Source: Nitrospirota bacterium
GTDB taxonomy: Bacteria; Nitrospirota; Nitrospiria; Nitrospirales; Nitrospiraceae
Length of the DNA: 8,234 nucleotides
Direction of reading: 5' to 3'
NCBI GenBank assembly: GCA_016222925.1
Contig: JACRQB010000216.1
Coordinates: 1 to 8,234 of the forward strand
Within the stretch, counting starts at the first letter, position 1. Every line of letters starts with the position of its first letter. This document shows, piece by piece, positions 1 through 5,077 of this stretch. The notes beneath the pieces are model-generated. The model searched no databases. It worked only from the letters and a program-made list of their open reading frames with translations, and was not told the DNA's origin. Both the position numbers and the translations under genes were made by a program.

Positions 1-512
1 CAAGCTTCTTCCAGAGAAGCCCGTAAGGACCGACGGGCTCTGTGCAAGCGAACCGTGAGGTTGTTCCGTGATACCTTGAGATCTTTCGCCACCAGTTCCG
101 GCGATTCACCATCGAGATCGATGCGCTTAATGAGTTCCGCGTAGTTCCCGCGGAGACCTGGAAGGAGACGGTGAAGGCAGACGCACGCGGTAGCCCGTAC
201 CTCATCCAGCGGCGACTCTTGATGATCACCAGAAATGGTCGATTCCTCCAGGAAGGCTTGATTCCGACGGACCTCAGCTCCCAGCGCACGATAATAATCG
301 GCAACCGCATGGCGAAGAATGCGGTAAAACCAAGCAACCGCGCTTTCCTCCTTATGCAATGAATGAGCGCTAGCGACCGCCCGCGTAAGGCTTTGCTGAA
401 GAATATCGTCCACGAGAGTCTCTTCGCCTACTCTGCGTCGAATAAACTGCCTGAAGGCGGACTCGTTCTCCAAGAGTCGTTGAATGATCCCGTTCGTTCT
501 CGCCTCCGCCAT
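1..512 (-). CDS. ECF-type RNA polymerase sigma factor, 3' end cut by window edge
   Basis: Translating the minus strand from the ATG at 512 gives 170 codons open to the left edge. The product looks like a small sigma-70 family factor of the ECF type, which directs RNA polymerase to a dedicated promoter set. A region-2-like part lies at about residues 15-80: an acidic helix (VDDILQQSLTRA, 34-45) and the sequence AWFYRILRHAVADYYR (60-75), which resembles sigma 2.3/2.4. A region-4-like helix-turn-helix lies at about 115-168, with SPELVAKDLKVSRNNLTVRL followed by HRARRSLRASLEEA. The last visible bases, TG, would start a Cys or Trp codon. Some ECF factors of this kind end in a cysteine-rich tail, but that part is outside the window. 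An in-frame stop, that of the upstream dsbA-like gene, lies 9 bases before the ATG, so this start is the first one possible and the two genes probably form an operon. No strong SD is visible. No anti-sigma gene is seen on this side. Confidence 0.87.
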   Translation of the reverse strand, partial: MAEARTNGIIQRLLENESAFRQFIRRRVGEETLVDDILQQSLTRAVASAHSLHKEESAVAWFYRILRHAVADYYRALGAEVRRNQAFLEESTISGDHQESPLDEVRATACVCLHRLLPGLRGNYAELIKRIDLDGESPELVAKDLKVSRNNLTVRLHRARRSLRASLEEA

Positions 513-521
513 TACTAACCG

Positions 522-1178
522 TTACTTCTTCAGGTCCGCCTCAAGGATGCTCCGGACGATCGTGACCACGTTCTCAGGTGTCATGTTCACACCATCGACT
601 TTGATATTCCCGTCCAGCAAGAGCGACGGCGTGGATGACACCTTGATCCGTTCGCCCCATCGACGCCCCTCTTCGAACAGCTTGGCCGGCTTTCCACTTT
701 CCATTCCCATTTCGAACGTGTTGACGTCCAATCCGACCTCCCGGATCAACATGGCGCGAATGGAACGATCCAGCACCCCATCGAGCTTTTCCTTGTGGAT
801 GATGCGAAACAGGACGGTCTTCATGTGATCGCCCTTGCCCATCAGTTTTGCCTGCTCATACATGTCAAACGGGGTCGGCAGCTTCCCGGGAATCACGGGA
901 AATCCGACCATGGTGACCTCGACCTTATTCCCAAATTCCTTCAGTAGCAGAGGGACCCCTGTCTCCTCGAAGTGATGACAATGCGGGCAATAGAAATCCG
1001 CAAATTCGATCATCTTCACCTTGCCTGGTTGATGAGTCGACGGCTCATCCTTGAGGATCTCGAACTTGCCCTTCAGTTCCGGCTTGTCCACAGCGGCACT
1101 CACCGGTACATTCACAAACCCAATCGCACCCACAACTACAAGCACGCACATCCACATCGACATCGTCCGACCGTTCAT
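522..1178 (-). CDS. Exported DsbA-family thiol:disulfide oxidoreductase
   Basis: A 218-residue protein with an N-terminal hydrophobic segment (about residues 7-29, ending VSAA) that looks like a signal peptide, so it should act in the periplasm. The mature part has a thioredoxin fold: the redox motif CPHC is at 64-67 after the strand KVKMIEFADFY, and the cis-proline loop SSTPSLLLDG follows at 181-190 (Thr183-Pro184). The helical insertion between them is typical of DsbA/DsbG-type proteins. CPHC is the active site of E. coli DsbA, favouring disulfide formation in exported proteins, although the partners are unknown. The ATG at 1178 is supported by AAGGAG (minus strand, 1190-1185) six bases upstream, and a perfect TATAAT lies further upstream. 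The ECF sigma gene follows after 9 bases in the same reading frame, so co-transcription is likely. A disulfide isomerase or reductase role cannot be excluded. Confidence 0.93.
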   Translation of the reverse strand: MNGRTMSMWMCVLVVVGAIGFVNVPVSAAVDKPELKGKFEILKDEPSTHQPGKVKMIEFADFYCPHCHHFEETGVPLLLKEFGNKVEVTMVGFPVIPGKLPTPFDMYEQAKLMGKGDHMKTVLFRIIHKEKLDGVLDRSIRAMLIREVGLDVNTFEMGMESGKPAKLFEEGRRWGERIKVSSTPSLLLDGNIKVDGVNMTPENVVTIVRSILEADLKK

Positions 1179-1213
1179 CTGAAACTCCTTTCACGGGTAA
1201 ATAGTCGTGCCCC

Positions 1214-1219
1214 ATTATA
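1214..1219 (-). promoter_or_regulatory. Probable -10 element for the dsbA-like/ECF operon
   Basis: The minus strand reads TATAAT exactly, 35 bases upstream of the dsbA-like ATG. This would put transcription start near 1207 and leave a leader of about 28 bases containing the AAGGAG site. The -35 region at the usual spacing is poor (AGCACA or GCACAA), so the call rests on the -10 match and its position. Confidence 0.5.
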
Positions 1220-1247
1220 GCGGATGGAGCGTCTCCTTGTGCTCTGT

Positions 1248-1253
1248 TATACT
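1248..1253 (+). promoter_or_regulatory. Candidate extended -10 element for the Slp-like lipoprotein gene
   Basis: TATACT is preceded directly by TGT, which gives an extended -10 (TGn-TATACT). A -35 at 17 bases would be TGGAGC, a weak match. Start of transcription 6-7 bases downstream would fall at about 1260, which is the A of the preferred ATG. The mRNA could therefore be leaderless or nearly so. Confidence 0.35.
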
Positions 1254-1259
1254 CTTGTC

Positions 1260-1805
1260 ATGCGAGTATCTTGGCCTGTTCGGATCGCGTCGGTGCTGTT
1301 GATTGTATCCGGCTGTGCCTCAAACGGAAACCTGACCGGCGCCATGCCTGCGGCCCCTTCTCAGATCAGTTATGCCCAGGTGCAGGAGACACCAGGATCA
1401 TACAACGGACAGCCGGTGACATTCGGAGGGAAGGTGCTGGGCGCAAGGCGCTTGAAGGAGGGGACAAGAATCGAAATTCTTCAATTGGCGCTGGACTCCT
1501 CTCTCCAGCCAACCATGGACCTCAGCAAATCCCAGGGCCGATTCATCGCAATGCAGAAGCAATTCCTTGATCCCGCAACGATCCCTCCCGGTACATTTGT
1601 CACCGTGACCGGAGAGATGGCTGGGTCTGTCACCCTCCCACTCGATGAGACGGAGTACACCTACCCGATTCTCAACATCACCAATCTGCGCGTGTGGACC
1701 GAGAACGACGAGGAGCCACCTCGCATTCGCCGTCCCATCGGCCCTGGCCCCTATTGGGGACCCTACTGGTCTCCATACTGGCACGCCTGGCCCTACTATT
1801 GGTGA
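1260..1805 (+). CDS. Slp-family outer-membrane lipoprotein with aromatic C-terminal tail
   Basis: From the ATG at 1260 the product is 181 residues. It begins with a lipoprotein signal: a basic start, a hydrophobic stretch, then the lipobox IVSGC with the lipidated cysteine at 19. An ATG at 1224 would add 12 residues, but it makes a worse signal peptide and lies almost on the divergent -10 element, so 1260 is preferred. The body resembles E. coli Slp, the starvation-inducible outer-membrane lipoprotein: SYAQVQETPGSYNGQPVTFG with GGKV, then LQLALDSSLQP, GRFIAMQKQFLDP (93-105), and TFVTVTGEMAG before the final strand ending LRVW. These correspond, from memory, to PGLYVGQQARFGGKV, LPLDS, GRLLARQSGFLDP and FVTILG of Slp. 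The tail (161-181) is dominated by PYW units, with Trp, Tyr and Pro making up most of it. No SD precedes either start. The biochemical role of Slp proteins is unclear. Confidence 0.85.
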   Translation: MRVSWPVRIASVLLIVSGCASNGNLTGAMPAAPSQISYAQVQETPGSYNGQPVTFGGKVLGARRLKEGTRIEILQLALDSSLQPTMDLSKSQGRFIAMQKQFLDPATIPPGTFVTVTGEMAGSVTLPLDETEYTYPILNITNLRVWTENDEEPPRIRRPIGPGPYWGPYWSPYWHAWPYYW

Positions 1806-1862
1806 ATGCGTCTCGCGCGATACACCGTCTCTGATCCCGCACCAGGTCGTGAGTGCCCGATA

Positions 1863-1988
1863 ACGGATTGAGAACGCAGCCCCCGTATCCGTAGTGGTGC
1901 ATGTCGATATGTGCGCGCCTCGATTCCCATACCCTCAACGCTCGATGCCTTCGCTTCGTATCTACGCACTGCCCACATCTTGGTGGGC
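1863..1988. other. Gap between slp-like gene and first regulator; weak inverted repeats only
   Basis: The 263-base gap (1806-2068) contains no convincing gene. Two inverted repeats stand out. ACGGAT at 1863-1868 pairs with ATCCGT at 1887-1892 (18-base loop), and GCCCAC at 1971-1976 pairs with GTGGGC at 1983-1988 (6-base loop). Neither is followed by a T run, so neither is a standard intrinsic terminator. A short palindrome-like AGATGACATCT is at 1991-2001. A weak promoter candidate for the first regulator combines TTGGTG (1980-1985) with an extended TGG-TACTCT (-10 at 2004-2009), spaced by 18 bases. Confidence 0.3.
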
Positions 1989-2068
1989 TAAGATGACATC
2001 TGGTACTCTTTCTTATGGGCAAGATAGTGAGTCAGCTGCACGGATACGTGAACGATTAAGGAACAGGC

Positions 2069-2788
2069 ATGACAAAAGTCGCACATGGCAATGGCCGAAG
2101 GACGGCACGCACCCCTTCCAATCTGAGCTCGTCCGTCGTGACCATACTGAAGGAACATATTGTTCACTGGCATTACCCGCCGGAACATCGGTTGACCGAA
2201 GACGAATTGTGCAAGACATTCGGCATGAGCCGGAGTCCGATTCGTGAGGCGCTCCGGGTGCTGGCAGCCGACGGCTTCGTGAAAAAACTGCCGAATCGTG
2301 GTTACGTGGTCAAGCAGTATACCATCGAAGAAATCGAAGAGCTGTACGAGGTGCGCCTGGCCCTGGAGCTCTATACCGTCGAACACCTCGCGAGCAAGAA
2401 GCAGACGACACAGCTTGCGGACGAACTGGCTGACCTCAAACAAACTTGGACCGAACTCTCGAAGGAATCGTCCAAAAAACCTGAGGAATTCGCCATATTG
2501 GACACCCTCTTTCACGATACACTGGCCCGAGCCCTGGGTAACACCTCGCTCCTACGGCGCCTTCGAACCATCAACGAACGACTGAGGCTGTTTCGAATGC
2601 TCGATTTTGAGAGGCGAGACCGCGCTGAACACACCTGCCACCAACATCTGGAGATTTTGGAGCGGATTATGGCGCAGGATGCCCCAGGAGCGCGTGCCGC
2701 CATGCAGAAGAATATCGAGGAAGGACGCCGCCTCATCCCTACAACGATCAAAGATGCACTGGTCAGAGCTTACTTAAAGAAAGCCTAA
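2069..2788 (+). CDS. GntR family transcriptional regulator, FCD (FadR-type) subfamily, copy 1
   Basis: A 239-residue repressor-type protein. A winged helix-turn-helix occupies about residues 17-83: LTEDELCKTFGMSRSPIREA carries the helix-turn-helix and LRVLAADGFVKKLPNRGYVV the wing. The all-helical FCD ligand-binding domain follows at about 85-230. FCD proteins usually bind a metal through Asp-x3-His and two later His residues. Here Asp145, His149 and His193 are present, but the fourth position is Asn215 (AMQKNIEEG). SD AAGGA at 2058-2062 lies 6 bases before the ATG. It is followed 255 bases later by a close paralogue, indicating tandem duplication. FCD regulators commonly sense small organic acids, so an intermediate of the downstream carbamoyl pathway is a reasonable ligand, but that is inference. 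No TTGTATACAA site was found in front of this copy. Confidence 0.93.
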   Translation: MTKVAHGNGRRTARTPSNLSSSVVTILKEHIVHWHYPPEHRLTEDELCKTFGMSRSPIREALRVLAADGFVKKLPNRGYVVKQYTIEEIEELYEVRLALELYTVEHLASKKQTTQLADELADLKQTWTELSKESSKKPEEFAILDTLFHDTLARALGNTSLLRRLRTINERLRLFRMLDFERRDRAEHTCHQHLEILERIMAQDAPGARAAMQKNIEEGRRLIPTTIKDALVRAYLKKA

Positions 2789-2909
2789 GGGTGCTGCCTA
2801 GTCGCTGGTAAGATAGTCGGCATCTTGGGTTCACCTCGCCCCACCCCCTCCCAACACTCGACATATTTCATACCCGTGAGAGCAAGCACGAGCAGGACAT
2901 CCAGGCAGA

Positions 2910-2939
2910 TTGAACTTAGTAGACCGAATTGTATACAAT
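2910..2939 (+). promoter_or_regulatory. Candidate promoter of the second GntR gene, overlapped by operator
   Basis: TTGAAC (2910-2915) and TACAAT (2934-2939) are spaced by 18 bases. The -10 hexamer lies inside the palindrome at 2927-2940, so a bound repressor would block polymerase. The start of transcription would be near 2945, leaving a leader of about 100 bases. Confidence 0.45.
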
Positions 2940-2940
2940 T
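2927..2940. promoter_or_regulatory. FadR-type GntR operator, 14-bp perfect palindrome
   Basis: AATTGTATACAATT is a perfect 14-base palindrome with the core TTGTATACAA. It fits the FadR/FCD-subfamily operator pattern tnGTnnACna. Its 11-base core TTGTATACAAT recurs exactly at 4867-4877 before fdrA. With two FCD regulator genes adjacent, this is very probably their binding site and implies autoregulation. Confidence 0.72.
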
Positions 2941-3043
2941 TGTAGAGTTGGTGCCGTTAGAAATAATACCAGTTCGCCTGCCTGCACATGATCTGGCGTC
3001 CACCTTGGGCTATTTCTGAAGCTCGGAGTCTCGAAAGAACTTG

Positions 3044-3754
3044 ATGATTCGAAACGACCAGATAGTGGAAGGAGAGCCCTCCAACCTTAGTGCATCGATT
3101 GTCGCCACGCTGAAAGAACAGATCATTCACTGGCACTACCCGCCCGAACATCGGCTGACCGAAGTCGAACTCTGCAAGACATTCAACGTGAGTCGGAGCC
3201 CTGTTCGGGAAGCGCTCCGCGTGTTGGCAACCGATGGATTCGTGAAGAAATTGCCGAATCGTGGCTACGTGGTCAGACAGCATAACATCCATGAGATCGA
3301 GGAGCTGTATGAGGTGCGCGTAGCGTTGGAACTGTATGCCGTTGAATGCTTGGCGAGGAGGGGTCCGCTCAATGAGAATGATAAGGAAGACTTGGTTAAG
3401 CTGAAGAGAACATGGACCGATCTACTGAACGGATCTTCCAAGAAAGCCGAGGAACTCGCCAGACTAGACACTCAGTTTCACGAGACGCTCGCCCATGCTG
3501 CAGGAAACAAGACGCTCTTGCGGCACCTTCGTACCATCAATGAACGCTTGATGCTTTTTCGCATGATCGATTTCGATAAGGTGGATCGAGCCAAGAGCAC
3601 ATGCCATCAGCATCTGAAGATCCTGAAATGCATAACGGCCAAGGATACGCCTGGAGCACGGGCAGCAATGCAACAAAACATTGATGAGGGACGGAACAAC
3701 GTCCATACGGCGATCAAGGATGCATTAGCCAGAGCCTACTCGATGAAAACCTAA
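3044..3754 (+). CDS. GntR family transcriptional regulator, FCD (FadR-type) subfamily, copy 2
   Basis: A 236-residue paralogue of the regulator just upstream; by eye about two thirds of residues are the same and there is hardly any indel. The winged helix-turn-helix runs from about 12 to 80, with LTEVELCKTFNVSRSPVREA and the identical wing KKLPNRGYVV. The recognition helix differs only conservatively (MSRSPIREALRV in copy 1, VSRSPVREALRV here), so both should read the same operator. In the FCD domain Asp142, His146 and His190 are kept, and the fourth metal-ligand position is again Asn (Asn212 in QQNIDEG). The start is uncertain: the ATG at 3044 was chosen, and a TTG at 3041 would add one residue. 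Only a weak purine run (GAAAGAA) precedes them. The palindrome at 2927-2940 lies in its promoter. The allH-like gene starts 29 bases after its stop, so the two are probably co-transcribed. Confidence 0.92.
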   Translation: MIRNDQIVEGEPSNLSASIVATLKEQIIHWHYPPEHRLTEVELCKTFNVSRSPVREALRVLATDGFVKKLPNRGYVVRQHNIHEIEELYEVRVALELYAVECLARRGPLNENDKEDLVKLKRTWTDLLNGSSKKAEELARLDTQFHETLAHAAGNKTLLRHLRTINERLMLFRMIDFDKVDRAKSTCHQHLKILKCITAKDTPGARAAMQQNIDEGRNNVHTAIKDALARAYSMKT

Positions 3755-3775
3755 TGAATGCCCCGTAATTTCGGG

Positions 3776-3794
3776 ACGATGGGGTGCCCATCGT
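3776..3794 (+). promoter_or_regulatory. Hairpin enclosing the allH-like start codon
   Basis: ACGATGGG (3776-3783) and CCCATCGT (3787-3794) form a perfect 8-bp inverted repeat separated by only GTG (3784-3786), the first possible start codon of the downstream gene. The alternative GTG at 3793 overlaps the right arm. In mRNA the stem would hide the initiation region, or the DNA palindrome could bind a protein. There is no T run, so it is not a terminator. Confidence 0.45.
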
Positions 3795-4773
3795 GCGCTT
3801 CCAGGCCCTTTCGATCGGTGTTGAGGTAACGCCCAATTCTTTCAACGGAACCGTGCATAGTGTGTTCCGCCAGGCCTGCAATGTATCGCTAGAGCCTGGT
3901 ACGTTGCTGACCCTACTCCCATGCCAGAAAGGCAATGTCCCTCACGGCATTCGCTTAGACACCTCATCTCATTCTATCTTCCTGCATGCCCTTCGAGTCG
4001 GACAACCGGTCGCCTGCCGGGGCGGAATACTCCGCATCGACGGAACTGATTTTTCCGTCGACCTGCGACCTGCACACCCCTGGCACATCGATCTCAAAGG
4101 CTTCCACATCGATCTTTGCCGACCCACTCATGCTCAATCCTGGGCAGTTGCTTGGTCCGAATTGAAATTGCATCATTATAAAAGTGGCATGTCGGAGAAT
4201 CTGGGTGCCTTTTTTCTATTAGAAGGACGGCCTGCCACGCCGGCGGTCTCGAAGATTCTTCTCCAACAGGGTGCTTACACTATCCCGTCGCTCCTACAGA
4301 CGACATGTCGCCTCCAATTAAGAGAGGCCATGATCTCCGTTAAATCACTGATCGGACTTGGGTACGGCTTGACTCCCTCAGGCGATGATTTTCTCGTGGG
4401 TTATTTGGCCGGATTATGGTGCACGGTAGGGGTCAACCTATCTCGGATGCAATTTCTGATGGCCTTAGGCTCTGAACTGTCACAAGTGTCACAAAATACC
4501 AATGAGATTAGCTGCACCTATCTCCGATCCGCATCCAAGGGCCATGTCTCTGAATCGATCGCCAAATTAGCGCAGCGACTGAACCAGGCAAACAATATGA
4601 ACAGCATCAGGGCCGCCACGCAAGCCGCGTTGCAAGTCGGCCATACTTCCGGCTCCGACGGGGTGTTAGGCCTGCTGTTAGGCTGTCTTGCGTGGCAGGG
4701 CCTGCCTCCTCATCTGATTTTCAGTGACCTTCTTCGTTTGTCTGTTCTCTGCGATTCAACGGCCCAACCATGA
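3784..4773 (+). CDS. allH: DUF2877 protein, AllH-like subunit of oxamate carbamoyltransferase
   Basis: A 329-residue protein of the DUF2877 family. The signature GLGYGLTPSGDD lies at 191-202, followed by FLVGYLAGLW, and a second motif GHTSGSDGVLG at 286-296. E. coli AllH (YlbF) has the matching GKGPGLTPSHDD and GHTSGADTLLG, recalled from memory. In E. coli AllF, AllG and AllH are all needed for oxamic transcarbamylase (oxalurate + phosphate to oxamate + carbamoyl phosphate); the individual role of AllH is not clear. No signal peptide or membrane segment is evident, so it should be cytoplasmic. An in-frame stop at 3766-3768 leaves only GTG at 3784 or GTG at 3793 as starts. 3784 is used here, although GGGG at 3781-3784 sits at SD distance from 3793. 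The protein is longer than the E. coli one (about 271). The gene follows regulator copy 2 by 29 bases, and its stop overlaps a small ORF through ATGA. Confidence 0.85.
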   Translation: MPIVRFQALSIGVEVTPNSFNGTVHSVFRQACNVSLEPGTLLTLLPCQKGNVPHGIRLDTSSHSIFLHALRVGQPVACRGGILRIDGTDFSVDLRPAHPWHIDLKGFHIDLCRPTHAQSWAVAWSELKLHHYKSGMSENLGAFFLLEGRPATPAVSKILLQQGAYTIPSLLQTTCRLQLREAMISVKSLIGLGYGLTPSGDDFLVGYLAGLWCTVGVNLSRMQFLMALGSELSQVSQNTNEISCTYLRSASKGHVSESIAKLAQRLNQANNMNSIRAATQAALQVGHTSGSDGVLGLLLGCLAWQGLPPHLIFSDLLRLSVLCDSTAQP

Positions 4774-4901
4774 AACCAGAATCGAAAGATGTAAGAGGTG
4801 ATGAGACGATGGTCGTTCCTCGAGCTGATTCGGCCTATGACCCGAACCTAGGCTTTGTCCTTGACTTTGTATACAATCTTGTGTTCGAGTTAGCTGCCTA
4901 A
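4770..4901 (+). CDS. Possible small ORF (43 or 30 residues) overlapping the allH stop
   Basis: The ATG at 4770 overlaps the allH-like TGA in an ATGA arrangement and opens 43 codons ending at TAA 4899-4901. A second in-frame ATG at 4809 has one of the best ribosome-binding sites in the window, AAGAGGTGA at 4793-4801, 7 bases upstream. It would give 30 residues: MVVPRADSAYDPNLGFVLDF then VYNLVFELAA. The peptide is not recognised. Its second half is hydrophobic and might form an amphipathic helix; no domain or metal motif is visible. The TTGTATACAA operator lies inside its last codons. It could be a genuine small protein, a translated leader affecting fdrA expression, or a chance frame. The strong SD and the coupling are the only positive evidence. 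Confidence 0.35.
   Translation: MKPESKDVRGDETMVVPRADSAYDPNLGFVLDFVYNLVFELAA
4867..4876. promoter_or_regulatory. FadR-type GntR operator upstream of fdrA
   Basis: TTGTATACAA is a perfect 10-base palindrome, and with the following T it matches 11 bases of the operator at 2927-2940. TACAAT within it (4872-4877) could again serve as a -10, but the -35 at 17-18 bases is poor. TTGACT (4861-4866) abuts the site, yet has no good -10 at 16-18 bases. The site lies 201 bases before the fdrA ATG and probably gives the two GntR/FCD proteins control over fdrA-allG-carbamate kinase, by blocking either initiation or read-through. Confidence 0.62.
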
Positions 4902-4923
4902 ATATCAGATATTAAGTCGGCAG
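4894..4923 (+). repeat. Nested inverted repeat after the small ORF
   Basis: CTGCC (4894-4898) pairs with GGCAG (4919-4923), and between them AATATC-A-GATATT (4901-4913) is itself a near-perfect palindrome. No T run follows, so it is a poor intrinsic terminator. It may be an additional protein-binding site or an mRNA structure at the end of the small ORF. Confidence 0.3.
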
Positions 4924-5000
4924 TACTCTTCGGCCGTTCGTTCCTTACTCTTAGACGAGGTATCACGCTGCTGGATTTGACGTTTGCCACATAAGCCATC

Positions 5001-5074
5001 GGCGGGAGGTCAACACACCCGCCTGACGTTGACGCTGTGAGCCTGCCAAGGCGAGGCGTCGATGGGAGACCATC
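5001..5074 (+). promoter_or_regulatory. Structured leader of fdrA with overlapping helices
   Basis: Four potential helices are packed here. GGCGGG (5001-5006) pairs with CCCGCC (5018-5023). GTCAAC (5009-5014) pairs with GTTGAC (5028-5033). GACGC (5031-5035) pairs with GCGTC (5056-5060), enclosing GCCT/AGGC (5041-5044 with 5049-5052). GATGG (5061-5065) pairs with CCATC (5070-5074). The first two interleave in the order of an H-type pseudoknot, and the second and third share bases, so they exclude each other. The last hairpin carries the GGGAGA ribosome-binding region in its 5' arm and loop. The layout would suit an RNA switch, but I recognise no known riboswitch consensus. Confidence 0.35.
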
Positions 5075-5077
5075 TAC

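Noticed and set aside
1224..1259. Upstream ATG at 1224 as start of the Slp-like lipoprotein
   Set aside because: The 12 extra residues would precede a standard lipoprotein signal, there is no ribosome site, and the codon lies only 5 bases from the divergent TATAAT.
1971..1988. GCCCAC/GTGGGC hairpin as a terminator of the slp-like gene
   Set aside because: No T run follows and it is 165 bases past the stop codon; kept only as a weak inverted repeat.
1678..2022. Minus-strand frames filling the gap after the slp-like gene
   Set aside because: The translations are Arg/His-rich without domain signals, overlap the slp-like coding end, and have no convincing start site.
2810..2826. AAGAT/ATCTT inverted repeat after regulator copy 1, similar to ATCTT/AAGAT at 1977-1994
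   Set aside because: Five-base arms with different spacers are expected by chance; no T run and no clear link to a promoter.
4861..4889. TTGACT as the -35 of an fdrA promoter
   Set aside because: The -35 match is good, but no acceptable -10 occurs 16-18 bases downstream (TTCGAG at 17). The promoter position is left open.
5001..5033. Identification of the fdrA leader as a guanidine-III or other known riboswitch
   Set aside because: The pseudoknot-like order is similar, but the conserved bases I remember for guanidine-III are absent, so no known class is claimed.
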